This document shows positions 52,077-64,000 of a stretch of DNA of 64,000 nucleotides, in pieces. The notes below the pieces were generated by a model. That model was not told where the DNA came from, made no database searches, and was given only the letters and a program-made list of their open reading frames with translations. Made by a program: the position numbers and the translations under genes. The DNA lies in NCBI GenBank assembly GCA_016858145.1, contig JAEHOE010000135.1:186001-250000 (forward strand), written 5' to 3'. This DNA comes from Edaphochlamys debaryana. Taxonomy: Eukaryota > Chlorophyta > Chlorophyceae > Chlamydomonadales. Position 1 is the stretch's first letter. Every line of letters begins with the position of its first letter.

Positions 52077-54416
52077 CTAGCGGCCGGGTGCGAGGGGCTG
52101 CAGGGCCGCCAGCAGGCGCAGGCGGAAGGGCACCGAGGGGGGGGCGGGGGAGCGGTCCGCGGGGCGGGGGGCGGGGCCAGCAGGGCCGGGGGCGCGCGTC
52201 AGCCGCCGGGCGTTGAGCGGGGGGCCGGGGGGTGGGGTGCCTGCACTGCGGCGGCGCGCCCCGCCGCCGCCCCGGGGGCCGCCGGGTCCGCCTCCGCCAG
52301 CCACCGGTATGCCGCCGCGGCCGCTGGGTCCGGGCTGGATGGCGGCTTTGCTGCCCGCGGGTGTGTCCAGGCGGCGGCCGTCGGGGCTGTCGGCTTGCGC
52401 CTGCAAATTCCCAGCCCCACCCCGCCGTGTCTCCTCCCCCTGCCGGACGTCACTGCCGCCGCCCTCGCCCCCGCGGCTGCTGACAGCCGCGGCCCCAGCC
52501 GCGGCTGCTGCAGCGGCGGGTGCAGCGGCGGCAGGGGGCAGCACCAGGGCCATCGCCATGCCCCGAGCCTCGGCGGCGGCGGCCCCGGCCCCTGCCGCCC
52601 CAGCCAACTCCGCTGTGTCCGCGGCGGCCCCGTCCGCGCAGCGCCCCCGCCTCAGCGACCTCTGCCCCAGCTCCGCCGTCAGGAGCTCCAGCAGCTGCGG
52701 CCGCTGCGGCGGCGGAGGCTGGGGGGCAGGGGGGCGCGCCGCCGCCGCTGGCGGCTGCCCCTGACCCTGACCCTGCCCCAGCAGACCCCGATGCTCCGAT
52801 GGCGGCCCGGCGCCTTCCGCCAACGTCCGGAGGTCCAGCCACTGCGGCCGGGTGCCACCGGCAGGTGGCGGGGCAGCGGGCTGCAGTGCCCGCTCGCGCC
52901 TCCGCTCCCGCCTCGGGTGCTCCTCGCTCGACACTCCGCCCCCCGCCCCAAGCTCCCGCTCCACCCGGGACAGCTGGGCAGAGGGGGCGGCCTCCAGGAG
53001 GCCCAGGGCCGCCTGGCGCTCCTGCAGAGGGGGGGGGGCGGACAGGGCAAGGCATCAACGCATCGAATCAGTGGCACACAACACCCTTGCCTGCCGCTGG
53101 GCCCTGCCAACCGCTACCTGGTCCGCGCCCTCCACCGCAACCACCTGCACCGCCGCCCTCCGCGCCCCCAGCTCCTCCGCCTCCGCCAGCAGCGCCGCCG
53201 CCCGCAGCCCCAGCAGCCGCAGACCCGCACCCGCACCGCCCGCACCCGCACCCGGCGGCGGCGCCCCACACTGCTGCTGAAGCACCCCCCGGGGCGGGAG
53301 CGGCGGCGGGGCGCCGAGGCCTGGCGGCAGCTCCAGTGCGCCGCCGCGGTCGTCCCACCCTTCGCCCCGCTCGCTGCCCGTGCTGCCGCCGCCGCCGAAG
53401 CCCGGCGCCGCCGTGGGGCCTGCGCGGCGGTGGAAGCCCGCCCCACCCATCCGGGGGGAGGCTGGGCTGTGCCCTGCGCTGGTGGCGGTGGTGCCGGAGC
53501 TTGGCGAGGGGCCGGCGGCTGACGGTCTGGGCGCCGGGGCGGTGGGCGTGGTCGGTGTGGCGGGGTGCGTGGCGGCGTGCAGCGGCGGGGGGCAGGTCCC
53601 CGACGACTCCCTCCGGAGCGGCGTCCGGGGTGGGGCCGGCTGTGCCCGTGCAGCGGCAGCCACGTCCTGCGCTTCCTGCCACCCCTGCCGCTGCTGGTGC
53701 CGGGGCCAGTGCGTGACGGGCGCAGGCGGGTCGCCTGCCGCCGGCGGGCGCGCCCCCTCGTGTGTGTGTGCTGCCGTAAGCCCGCCGGCTGCTCCGCCCC
53801 CGCGCAGCCCCCCATCAGGGTGCGGTGCGCTGGCCAGGGCCGCGGCACGCACCAGGGCGCTCAGCAGAGCGCCTTCAGGGCTGGCCGTTGCAGCGTTGGG
53901 GGTGGTGGCTGCGGCGGTGGTGGCGGTGGGTGTGCGGGGGCCGGCGGGGGCCGGTGTGGCGTCGGCCCCGGCCCCGGGCCACCACAGCAGCGTGAACCTG
54001 GGCCTCGGTCCTGCGGGCCTGGCGGCGCCGGGGGAGGCGCCTGCACCGCCGCCGCCGCCGCCAGCGCTGTCTGGTTCGCCCTCGAGCTCTGAATGCCGTG
54101 GCCGCTTCCTCAGGACCAAGGAACCCAGATCAGCAGCAGCAACGGAGCACCCAAGCTGTGCACGGCCTGTGCCGTTGGGGCCACCTCCGCCACCGCCGCC
54201 GCCACCGCCTCTGTACTGCAGCCCACCCCTGTCACCCCCAGAGCCGCCGCCGCCACGGCTGCCATCCTCCGCTGCCGCTGCGCCACCCAGGTGTCCGTAC
54301 CCACTGGCGGCGCCCCCAGCTGCTGGGGACGCGCCGCTGACGGCCACCACAGCTGGGAACGTGCGGAGGCGCTTGCTGGTGCCCTGACCGCCTCCGCCGC
54401 CACCGCCAGAGCGCAT
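52077..54416 (-). CDS. Low-complexity protein of unknown function
   Basis: Two exons on the minus strand, 54416-53118 and 53021-52077, joined in phase (donor GTAGCG, acceptor CTGCAG), give 748 aa from an ATG at 54416 to TAG. Composition is Gly/Ala/Pro/Arg-rich. Less degenerate segments include KRLRTFPAV near the start, SLVLRKRPRHSELEGEPD, PRFTLLWWPGAGAD, a helical LLGLRAAALLAEAEELGARR and ERQAALGLLEAAPSAQL across the splice junction, and LLELLTAELGQRSLRRG. I recognise no catalytic or binding domain. Further 5' exons between 54500 and 55250 are possible (a frame with AGDTPWNIVIALTPDTRQAG lies near 54700). Reading the other strand gives equally long frames, so coding strand rests on the splice-phase fit and the helical segments. 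Confidence 0.5.
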
Positions 54417-56407
54417 GCCGCCGCTGGCTGTGTGGGCCCCGCCTGCTGCACCAGGGGCCTGGCAGGGGCCCGGTGCGGGCTCGCTGTGGGCCTGGGGCCT
54501 GCAGGGTGAGCGAGGGAGGCGGGGCAGCGATGGTCGGAGTCGGCGCCGTTATCAGCGGGGCGAGGTCAGGGACGGAAGGCGGGCGGGAGGGGCTTGGCGA
54601 GGCTTGAGGGCAGCGTCCGTACCCTGTCGCTGCAGCTTGTGCCCCGCAGCCCGCCTGCCTGGTATCTGGGGTCAGTGCTATGACTATGTTCCAAGGTGTA
54701 TCCCCAGCTACTGAGACCTGAGGACCCGAGTCGAGGCCCCCGGCCCCCGTCTCGCCCCAACCCGAGCGAGCCCTGCCCCTCCCCCTAGCTCCGCCGCACC
54801 TGCTCCAGGGGGCCTCCGGGTTGGGCGGTGGGCGCAGGCGCGGAGGGGCGCTGCAGCAGAGGCAGAGGCGCAGCGCCGACCAGGGTTGGAGGAAGGGGCC
54901 GGCGTGTGGGCACGGGGCGGCCGGGCTAGGCGTGTCCGCAAGCCCTGGGGACGAGTGAGGGGGGGACAAGGCACACGTCAACCGCTTGTCGAGGCATACC
55001 GAGGTGCGGTGGAGTTGTCGAGGCAAGACAGAGCTTACAGCAGGACTAACTGTGCATAGTGATAGCGACGTAGCGCTGAGCGAGCCGGCGGCGATGGTGG
55101 GGCGGCGAGCCACGGCTACGGCCATGCCATGTGCGTGTGCAAAGCGAGGATTACGCCATGGAGTTGCCAAAGTTGGCCTGGCCGGTGCGCTCGAGGCAAG
55201 TCGCAACGCAGTACATACCTGGTGAGATACCTTCTACCGTAGGCCGACGCCTAGCCGAGCGCGCCAACGACGACGACGGCGGGTCAGTTGACATGAAGGG
55301 GTTTCCTGGAATTGGATGAGTGTGGCGCGAGGCGCGGTGCGGTCCCGGGCATGCAGCCCTGAGACTTGTGGGGACCAGCGTTACTTAATCCTCGGCGCGC
55401 GTCGAAGTCACCGAGCTGTGTTTCTTGGGACGCGCAATGCCGGTGAATTGACCGCGCGCGCGTGCCGACGGGCCGCACCGACAGATGGGGTCCTATGGAC
55501 AAAGCTCGAGTAGCTGATGCGGCTACTATCTGTATGCTAGAAGGGCACCCGCGGCGCCTCCAGGCCATGCGCGTGGCCGGCCGCGTACCGCCGCGTGCCG
55601 TGCGACGAGCACTACGCTCGGACCGGCCCAGGAACCCGGGTCGAGACGAAGCGTGGCTGCGAAGTTTGGTGGTCTTTCGCATCGCCATCATCCTTCGGAC
55701 CAGCTCTCGACGTCAGCAATAGCTCCGTGCTCCACACCCTGCTCCACGCGGCCACCGGTTGCTCCACACTGCTGCCAGGGCCCTGCACCTCGCTCCCTGC
55801 ACGCACGCACTGGTTCCGGCTTACATTTACCACAGTCTCTCTACACACACCAAGCAGCACCAAGCGTCAGACACCCAAGGCACCGCCGCATGCCTCGCAC
55901 TACCTCGCTCGCGTCGTGCCCACCGACTCGGCGGAGGGCCAACCCGCTGCCAACCCCTGCTGCCAACGTGACCATACATGCTTGTGCGCATGTGTGCATA
56001 GTGCAGCCCGCCCAGAGACTGCCGCCCAATGCGTCGCCAGTACAGCATCAATACTATCAACTGAAGCCGGAGACAGCCGGGGCCTTGCCCTAAACACCTA
56101 CCAGCCCACGCCCCAGCCACCGCCCACCCGCATCGGCGGCCGAACGCCCCCGAGCTGACCCGGCCGCTGCGCCCCGCCTCCTGCCCGCACGAGGCCTCCC
56201 CCCAAATAAAGGCGCAGAGCCACGCACAGCAGCCCCAGCGCTCCCAGCCCCCCTCCGGCGGTTGGCTTGAGCCGGCGGTGCCCCTCAGCCCCTGCGTGCC
56301 CGTCGCTCCTCCTGCCGCCGCTTTCGAGGGTGCTGCGCCCGCAGCCGCGTCTGGTGCAGCGCTGGAGTGTGGAGGTGGAGGGGCCTCGCCGCCCCACGCC
56401 TCATGCC
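54417..56407. other. Intergenic or unresolved 5' exons
   Basis: Between two minus-strand genes. Holds the promoter and perhaps N-terminal exons of the preceding protein, plus the 3' region of the right-hand gene. GC falls between about 55000 and 56100. No RNA gene seen. Confidence 0.45.
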
Positions 56408-59400
56408 TCACGCCCCGGGCGCCAGGCGCTGCCTCCGCGGTTGCAGCGGGCATTCCCGCAGCCGCCGCCACTCCTGCGGGGGCGGAGGGGCCGGGGCGGG
56501 GGACGGACGGAGCGAGGGCGGGGTGTGTGGGAAGTCGTTCGTGATGTCAGGAAGGGTCCTCGTGCATGCGGATGAGCACGAGCCCGGCTGTATGTGCCGC
56601 ACGCACCAAGGAACCAACCAACGCCGCTCCCTGCAGCCTGCACGCTCTCCCTCCCCTGTTGGCTCAGCTCTCCCGCCTCACCTCCTCGTACAGCCTGTCG
56701 TACGCCCGTACCTCCCGCCGCAGCGGCGCCAGCAGGGCCTCCGCCTCCTCCGAAGACTCCCGGGCGGCACCCCCTCCCCCTCCCCCTCCCCCTCCTCCGT
56801 CTCTCCCTCCTGCGGCGCCCCCGCCCTCCCCCACCCCCATGCCTCCCTCTGCGGTGCTGGCGGTGCCCTCCGCCACCGCCTGCCCGCCTCCGCCAGCGCT
56901 GGCTGGCTCTGGCTCCTGCGGCGCCGGCGCCGGCGCCAACATCCACAGGTCCTCGACCCCCGTCCCCGCAGCGCGTTCGCTTTCGCCGGCACCGGCGGCG
57001 CCGCTGCCGCTGCCGCCTCCGCTGCCCCAGACCAAATGCGCGGGTAGCCGCACAAACCGCCCGGCCGCCGCCTCCGCCGCCAGCGCCGCCGTCACTCGGG
57101 CAAGCAGGTGCGGCGGCACCGCTGGCGGCGCCGGAGCGGCCTCCATGGCCGCCGCCGGCTCCTCTGTCGGCGCCTCCGCCGCCACGGCTTCGCCGTCGCC
57201 GCTGGCCGTCACGGTGGCAGCGTCGGCGGCGTCGGTTCCCAGGCGGCCGCCTGCCGCCTCCGCCGCCAGAGCGATTTCCTCCTCCACCCCCGCACACAGC
57301 TCCTCCACCGCAGGCCAGCCCGGCCAGGACTCCGCCAACCGCCAGCCGCCCCCGCCTCCCGCTGCACCTCCGCCACCTGCCTCCTCGCCCCCACTGCTGC
57401 TGCTGCTGCTGTCACTGCTGTCACTGCCCTCGCCGCTGCCGTCCTCGGCGGCGGCGGCGGCGGCCACGACCGGGCCGCGGCGCAGCCACCAGATCTGCAC
57501 CCGCTCCGCCAGCTCCGCCGCCGTCGCCGCCGGCGCCCCGGTGCCGTACAGCGCCAGCTCCAGCACCTGACCAACCGCCAGCGGCGGCGGCCGCTGCGCG
57601 CGCACCATGAGTCCCAGCCCGCGGGCGTGGCCCAGCGTCGCCACTGCCTCGCCGCCGCCGCCGCTGCCGCCGCCGCCGCCACCTGCATCGGCGCCGCCGT
57701 CAACGCTGTCGGCGGCGGCAGCGGGCGAGCTGACCTCGGAGCTGTCGGCGGCGGCGGCGGCGGCGCCGTTGCCGTCGGCCAGGTCGGAGCCGTCCAGATC
57801 TGAGTCCGGGACGCCGCAGCAGCGGTACAGCGCCCGAAGCAGGTCGCCCGACCGCACGCGCTGCAGCGGCGGCGGCGGCGGCGGTGGCAGGGGCGCTGGC
57901 GGCGGCGGCAGGGGTACTGGAGCAGCTTCAGGCGCGGGGGCCGGGGGCTGCAGCCGCACCAGCGGCGGCGCCTGGGGCTGCAGCGGCAGCGGCCTGGCGG
58001 CGCCGTCGGCAGCGGCGGCGGCGCGCAGTGGTGGGGGCTGCGGCGCCGCTGGCGGAAGCGACAGCAGCGCTGCCGGGGCCTGCCGCGGCCCCGCGCCCTG
58101 CTGACGGGGCGAGGGTGGCGGGTGCGGCAGCAGGGCTGGGGCCCCAGGGGCCGCAGTGGCGCGGGGGGATGCGGGCGGGGGCCCAGGGGCGGCACGTGGG
58201 GAGGCGGGCAGTCCCTCCTGGCCCTGGCGTGGCGAGCCCGGCAGGCTTCCGCCCGGGGAGGGCGGGTGTTGGGAGCGGATGGGGAGCACGATGATGCGCT
58301 GCCGCTTGGAGCCGCCAGGGGAGCCCGCGGGCGACGGCAGGGCCGGCGGCGGCGGCGACGGCAGCGGCGGCGGTAGCTGCGGCGGTGCCAGCTCGGCGGC
58401 CGCGGCGGCCGTAGCGGCGGCGGCGGCTGCCACCACCACCGCTGCGGGCGAGGGCTTGGGCGAGGGCTTGGGCGAGGGCAGTGCCAGCTTGAGGCGCTTG
58501 AGCCGGGAACTGGGCGACCCCGACCCCGGCTGGCCTTCGCCCGCTGCCTCCGCCGCGCCCTCCGCCGGCGCTGCCGGCGCTGTCTCCGCCGCCGCCGCCG
58601 GCCCTGGCGCTGACGCTGGAGCCGGCGGCTTCTCTGAGGTCCCGTGAGGCGCCTCGCCGGCGCCTCCGCCTCCGCCGCCGGTGGCGTCAGCGGCGCCGCC
58701 GGGGCTGCCGGCGGGGGCGTCAGCGGCGGCGGCGGCGGCGGCGGCGGCGGGAGGCCGCTTGCGTTTTGCCTTGGCCTTGGCGCCGGCCTCGCTTCCTGGA
58801 CCTGACGTCACCGCCGCCTGTCCCGCGCCCGATCCGGACCCAGGTGCGGGACCAGGGCCGGGGGTGGGGCCGGGGGCTGGGCCGGGGCCGGAGGCGGGGC
58901 CGGGGGCCGGGGCTGGGCCAGGGACGGGGCCTGGCCGCGCCTTCTTGGTCTTGGGCGCAGGGGGCCCCTGCGGGCGGGTGGGTGGTTGGGGAAAAGGTTT
59001 GGGGCGGGGAGTCAATGCAGCGTGTGTGAGTAGCACAAAGCCCCTCGGGCCCCTGAACAACACCTGCATGCCGGACCTCGGGCCCTTCTCCCAATCCGAG
59101 GCCACGAGAGGCCCGTGAGCCGGTCCCAGCGGCACCAGGAAATGAAAAATGAAAAATGAAAAATGAAAATGAAAAATGAAAATGAAAATGAAAATGAAAA
59201 TGAAAATGAATGCAAATACAAAAGACACGCTTGTAACCACAGACGGCCGCCACGCGAGGGCCGAGGGGGGCGCACCTGGTCGTGCCTGGGTGCCGCAGCG
59301 GGGGCGGAAGCGGCAGCCGCCGGTCCCGGCGCTGGCAACCCAGACGCCCGCGCCGCCGCTGCCTCTGCCGCCGCCGCCGCCGCCATCGCCGCCGCCCGCG

Positions 59401-62400
59401 CCGCCGCCATTGCGCCCCGCTTCTTGGGCACCTGGGGGGAGGGGGGAGAGGGGGAGGGGCCTTACGGTGCAAGGGTGCAGGCGCGCACACACAAAACGGG
59501 TTCGGGCTGGGCGGGATGGGTCGGGCTTCGAGCATTTAGAACCGGCCGGCTACCCGCCGCGCCTACGCCTCCCCGGCTAACACGAGCAGCCCTTCACACA
59601 CACACACACGCCCCACCGCGCCTCCGACTCCCCCCGCTCATGCAAGCAGCCCTTCACACCTGCCCCACCCCGGGGCACCTTTGGGGGCATGAAGGGCGCG
59701 AGGCGGGCGTCCTCGGCGGCCCTGACGGGGTCCCGTGGGGCCCGCTTGGGCCTGGGCTTGCGCGGAGGTTGGGCCTGGGCCTGGGTTTGCTGGCCCGGCT
59801 GGGCCTGGGCCTGAACCTGCTGGCCGGACTGGGCCTGGGGCCTGGGGTCTGCTGGGCTGGCGGCGCTCGGGGCGGTCCCCCCAGGGGCTTGCGAGGGGTG
59901 AGGGGCGGGGGCGGGGGTGGGTCCGGGGTTGGGGGCGGCGCCGGACGGCGCCTGGGCTGCGGCAGCGGCTGCGGCGGTGGCGGTGGCGGTGGCGGTGGTT
60001 CCAGGGGTGGTGGTGGCGGCAGGTGGGGCGAGGGCGAAGGAGGCGGGCTTGGGGCGCGGCTTCTTCCTGGGCGGCTGAGCTGGAGCCCCTGCCGCGGCCG
60101 CCCTCGCGGCGCCCTGTGCGGGCGGCCCCGAGGGCGGCCCCCGCTTGGCTCCCTGCTCCCCCCCTGCCCTGGCTCCCGGCCGCCCTGGGCCCGCGGGGGC
60201 AGAGGCGGCGCCGGGGGTTGTACCGGAGGGTGGTCCGGGCGCTGGGGCCGACGAGGGCGTGGGACGGGCCGGCGGCTGGGCCGGGGCCGGGGCCGAGGCC
60301 GCGGGCGGGGGCGGCGGCAGCCGCGTGACGATGGGCGGTGGGCTGGCGGGGCCGCCCCGCTTCTTGGCGGCGCCCGGCTTGCAGCCCGCGGGCGGTCTGG
60401 TGCCGCCAACAGCGGCAGCGGCAGTTGGTCTGGCGCCGCCGCCGCCTCCTGCCCCCGCAGAGCCCGCAGCTGCAGCCACACGGGCCGGCGGGGGGAAAGG
60501 CGTCGCCCCCGCAGGGCCCGGGCCGGGGCCGGGGCCGGGGCCAGAGCCGGGTCCGGCCCCAACCTCCGCCCCAGGTCCAGACCCTGCCGCCGCCGCCGCC
60601 GCGGCCGCCGCCGCCGCCGCCCGCTGCCGCTTCTCCCGCTCCCGCGCCTCGCTCTTGGAGTAGCGCCGGATGGGCCGCACCCTTGCCCCTCCAGTTCTCC
60701 GCACGCCGCCCTCCGCCTCCTGCCCGCCCCCTCCCCCTCCTCCTCCTCCTCCTCCTCCCCCCAGGGAGTCCCCACCACTAATGAGGGAGCCGCTAGGCTC
60801 AGAGTCGAGGAGGGTCAGCCCCCCTCCGTCCCCCACGCCCCCCCCCGGCAGGTCCAGGAGCTGTGTGTCCAGGTGCTGGGCCGCCGCCCACATCTCACTG
60901 ATGGAGGGCAGGGGCAGGGCGTCCAGGGCGGCGGGGGTGGGAGGGGCGCCGGGGGCGGGGGTGGAGGGCGGGGCGGCGACGGGTGCGGCGTGGGCGGCGT
61001 GGATGGAGGGCGGGCGGAGGAGGGAGGCGGGGGTGTCGGAGGCGGGGTGGTGGGGGGCCGAGGAGGGCGTGCGGGCGGGGTGGGGGTGGGGGTGGGGGTG
61101 GGGGTGGGGCTGCGCGGGCGGGGTGGTGGCGGGGATGCGGTGCGGGGTGGCGCCGGAGGGTCCCAGGGGTCGGCCGTACGGCAGGGCCTGCGGCGGCGGT
61201 GGTGGCGGCGGTGGAGGTGGCGGCGGGCCGGAAGGGTAGCGACCCGGCGCCGCTGCAGCCGCCGCCGCCGCCGTCAGCCGCCGCCTCGGCGACGGCACTG
61301 TGGGCACTGCCGCTGCTCCCGGGTAGGCAGCGGCGGCAGCGGCGGCGGCGGCGGCAGAGGAGGCTGGGCCGCCGCTGGGTGCCCGTGCGACGGCGGCCTG
61401 AGGCGGCGGCAGCGGGTGTGGCGGCGGCGCCGGGGGGCCCGCGGCGAAGGCAGCGGCGGCCCGGGCCGCGTGGGGCTGAGCGGCCGCCGCCGAGGTCCGC
61501 CGCCGCTGGGGCGATGGCGAGGGAACCAACTGCGTTGGTGCGAACAGGGGAGACGAGGCCGGCAGGGGAAGACGGAGGAGTTAACCGGAGCCCATTCCCT
61601 TGAGCTCAGCACATCCGAGCAAACGACAGCGCCCTCCTTTGCCCCCGGACCAGCCACCACGTGCAGGAGCCCTGGTTGTACTGCAGCCACTGCCAGACAG
61701 CCGCTGCACACACGCGACGGGTCAGCCCGTCTAAGCCAGGGTCTCGCTCTGTTAGGGTCAGCCGACAAGAGCAGCTGATACCCACACTTGACCCCCCCAC
61801 GCACCTCCATGGGTGCGCTTGGTCCGTAGGGCCAGCCAGCGGGCGTCTGCCCCCCGCCCCCCGCCTCGTACGCAGCCCGGTACTGGGCCTCAGCGCTGGC
61901 GGCGGCGGCGGCATTGGCGGCAGCAGCGGCGGCGGCGGCGCTCCGAGGGGAGGGCTGCGGCGGCGGCGGTGTGGCGCCGGCGGGGCCCATTCCTGGCGCC
62001 GCGCCGCCGCCGGTGCTCTGTGAGTACGACGGCTGCCGGGCCATGTGCTGCTGGTGCTGTACGGCATGTACGGCATGCTGCTGCTGGTAGTGCTGGTGGT
62101 ACAGCGCCAGCTGCTGCTGATACTGCTCGTACTCCTTGTTGTACTGCAGCTGCTGCTCGTACTCCTTCATCTGCCGCTCGTACAGCTGCCGCTGCTGCTG
62201 CTGCTGCTGATGCTGCTGGTAGGCAAGTGCGGCGGCGGCGGCGGCCGCATCCCCACTGAGGGGCTCCCCCGGGGGTGCGGTTCGGGGGGCACCGGGCCAC
62301 CCCGCCGGGGCCTGGCCGGGCGCCGATGGGTGCTGGTGGGCGGGGGAGGGCGCGGGAGAGGGCTGCGCGCCGTAGGCGTACGGCCAAGGCCCTGGGGAGG

Positions 62401-64000
62401 AGGTGGGCGTGCGGCAAGCGGAACGTTGGATGCGGGGAGAGCTTTAGAGCTTTGGAGCAGCAGAAGGTCTGCAGTCAGTGCAGGTTTGCGACGTCGAGTA
62501 TGGGAATCCCAGCCTTTCCCAGGACGTCAGGTATAGAACCCCAGGGAGGGGGTGATAATCAAGACCCATGCGCAATGAGGCAGACTCGGAAACCGCCGGT
62601 CCACCGTCGTGACCGTGCTACCGTCACCCGGCTCGCCTCACCAGCAGCGGACGGGGCGCGGTCGTACTGCAGTGCGGTACCGTACGGCACCGGAGCGCCC
62701 GGGTAGGGCTGCTGTGCGGCGGCCGCACCCGCAGCCGCCGGCGGAGCGTACGGCGCTCCCGCTGCGCCCGGCGGCGCGGACGGGTACGACGGAGCGCGCA
62801 TCTGCTGCTCGTACACCGCCTGCTGCTGCTGACGCTCGTACTCCCTCAGCTGCTGCTCGTACATCTGATGATCGTACAGCTGGCGCTGGTAGGCGTCGTA
62901 CTGCTGTCTGTACCGCTCCTGCTCGGCCGCAGCAGCCGATGCTGCACCGCCCGCGGCGAGTGGCTGCATGGGCGTCGGCGGTTGGGCAGCTGGGGGCAGC
63001 TGTACGGCAGGCGTGTGCGGCGCATGTGCAGCCGTACCAGCTGCAGGGCCAGCAGCGCCGGCACCGGCAGGCGGTGGCTGGGGGGCGGGAAGCGAGGTGC
63101 GTGGCTGCAGGGCGGCGCTGCTGCCGCGGGAGGGCAGGGCAGGAGGGGCGGTGGGTGGGGCGGTGGGGGACCAGGGTGGCGGCTGATGGGCCGAGGGCTG
63201 GGGCTGCTGCTGAGGCTGCGTCGGGGGTGGGGCTTGGGTGAGCGTAGGCAGTGGTGCCGACCCCGTCGCCGGCAGTAGGGGCGCCGGCGGCGGAGGCCCC
63301 GGCCGCATCAGCTGTGACGCCGCGGCGGCGGCGGCGGCGGCAGACTCTGTCGCTGGCGGCGGCGGCGCCATCGTGACAGCCGCCTGGGCGGTGGTGAGTG
63401 CCAGCGGCGCGGCTGACGGCGGCGGCGCGGGCTCCGTCAAAGGCGACCCAGACACAGGGGGCGGCAGCGCAGGCCCTGGAGCCTGAGGCTGCTGCTGCTG
63501 CTGCTGCTGCGGGGCTTGCGCGGTCGCTGCGCCTTCGCCCTGGCTGGGAGCCTTATCCACCTGCTCTCCCTGCCCCTGCCCCTGTGCCAGTGCCTCCTGC
63601 TGGTGCTGCTGAGGAGCAAACATTCCGTGCAAGGCCTCCGGGGCGCTGGCAAGGGGGGCGCCGCCGGGTGCTGCCGACAGGTTGGGGCCGGGGACCGGAA
63701 TGGGGCTAGCAGCTGGGAGCGGAAGGGGGCTGAGGGCCGGAGCGGAGGCTGGGGTTGGGCCCGGGGCGGGCCCTGGAGCCATTGCGGCGCTCCCCAGCGG
63801 CTGGGGCCCCGCCCTGGGCCCCGGCAGGACCCCTGTGGGCCCGCCGGAAGGGACCCCTGGGCCCGCCGTTGGCCCATGCTGCGGCGGCCCCTCCAGTGCC
63901 GCAGGGCTGGCGGCCGCAGCGCCCGGGGTGGCGGCGGTGCTCCCCACTGCGCCCACCGCTGCAGCCCCCGCCCCCACCGCAGCTGCGGCCCCAACCGCAC
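56408..64000 (-). CDS. Giant low-complexity basic, Gln/Tyr-rich protein, truncated at the right edge
   Basis: Exons (minus): beyond 64000 to 62642, 62391-61805, 61529-59679, 59431-59276, 58967-56682, 56473-56408 (stop TGA). All phases agree, giving over 2,100 aa in the window; the N-terminus is off the edge. Regions in order: Pro/Ala/Gln-rich; two Tyr/Gln coiled or prion-like blocks (YDAYQRQLYDHQMYEQQLRE and YNKEYEQYQQQLALYHQHYQ); a Ser/Leu/Asp block (SISEMWAAAQHLDTQLLDLP); a basic block RPIRRYSKSEAREREKRQR; several KPRPK / KKRG short basic motifs resembling AT-hooks; Ala/Gly/Pro linkers; SGDLLRALYRCCGVPDSDLD; and a helical C-terminus (LLAPLRREVRAYDRLYEE, then EWRRLREC). The composition suggests a nuclear scaffold or transcription/chromatin co-factor, but no named domain is recognised. 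A plus-strand frame over 59163-61778 is an antisense shadow. Confidence 0.75.
59137..59212. repeat. AAAATG/AAAAATG simple repeat
   Basis: About a dozen AAAATG or AAAAATG units in the intron between exons 59431-59276 and 58967-56682. Strongly AT-rich against a very GC-rich background. Confidence 0.95.
59540..59660. repeat. Dispersed short intronic element, copies 3 and 4 in tandem
   Basis: Two adjacent copies (about 59540-59600 and 59612-59660), each with GCCGCGCCTACG/ACCGCGCCTCCG, a C-rich stretch, CGGCTAACACGAGCAG or CGCTCATGCAAGCAG, then CCCTTCACAC. A CACACA run sits between them. Related to 27856 and 31967. Confidence 0.65.

Noticed and set aside
56408..58967. Assigning the giant right-edge protein to a SAGA-type ADA3 subunit
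   Set aside because: Only a vague resemblance of the helical C-terminus. No diagnostic motif is visible, so no name was given.
59163..61778. 871-codon plus-strand frame
   Set aside because: It is antisense to phase-consistent minus-strand exons 61529-59679 and 59431-59276 and reads as Gly/Arg-rich shadow sequence.

Overview
This window is nuclear DNA from a volvocine-type green alga (order Chlamydomonadales; species not identifiable from sequence alone). The evidence is very high GC, dense short exons with GTGGGG donors and CCCCCAG acceptors, divergent histone gene pairs ending in the replication-type 3' stem-loop, an H3 with the green-algal ARKTPATGG tail, receptor-like kinases with algal-style ectodomains, and proteins loaded with Ala/Gly/Pro tracts. 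I rebuilt exon chains by hand and kept a gene model only where splice phases were consistent; for seven multi-exon genes the phases close from start to stop or to the limit of what is visible.

Layout. 1-6607 (+): a membrane receptor-like protein kinase whose 5' end is unclear and may lie left of the window. 6762-7449: locally duplicated debris of that gene's last exons. 7871-8984 (-): an AP2-domain transcription factor bracketed by 54-bp direct repeats. 10694-11920: divergent histone H4 (-) and H3 (+). 12450-14023 (+): MYND zinc-finger protein. 15722-21633 (-): a complete 16-exon receptor-like kinase of 801 aa. 23139-28952 (-): a complete 16-exon glycerol kinase of 599 aa. 29866-33059 (+): a complete 7-exon ZIP metal transporter of 510 aa. 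34257-35451: divergent histone H2A (-) and H2B (+), followed by a long perfect hairpin. 35881-39737 (-): a 2-oxoglutarate/Fe(II) oxygenase with very long low-complexity inserts. 40630-50804 (+): a RAF-like MAPKKK-type kinase of 989 aa whose activation segment carries about 640 extra residues and whose introns hold two minisatellites and two very long poly-G runs. 52077-54416 (-): a low-complexity protein of unknown function. 56408 to beyond 64000 (-): a giant (>2,100 aa) low-complexity, basic and Gln/Tyr-rich protein, truncated by the window edge.

How the genes relate. There is no operon-like logic. The histone pairs share bidirectional promoters (507 and 319 bp) and a common 3'-end signal, implying S-phase control. 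Glycerol kinase and the ZIP transporter are divergently arranged with 913 bp between start codons. The two receptor-like kinases have the same design (ectodomain, one membrane segment, basic stop-transfer residues, intracellular kinase) and are likely distant paralogues.

The most unusual signals are in the RAF-like kinase (split activation segment; a minisatellite whose unit looks like a 3' splice site; 41- and 62-base G runs), in the introns generally (G-rich 5' ends facing C-rich 3' ends, and GGTTGG arrays placed right after several donors), and in the mosaic of recent local duplications around 6.7-9.0 kb.
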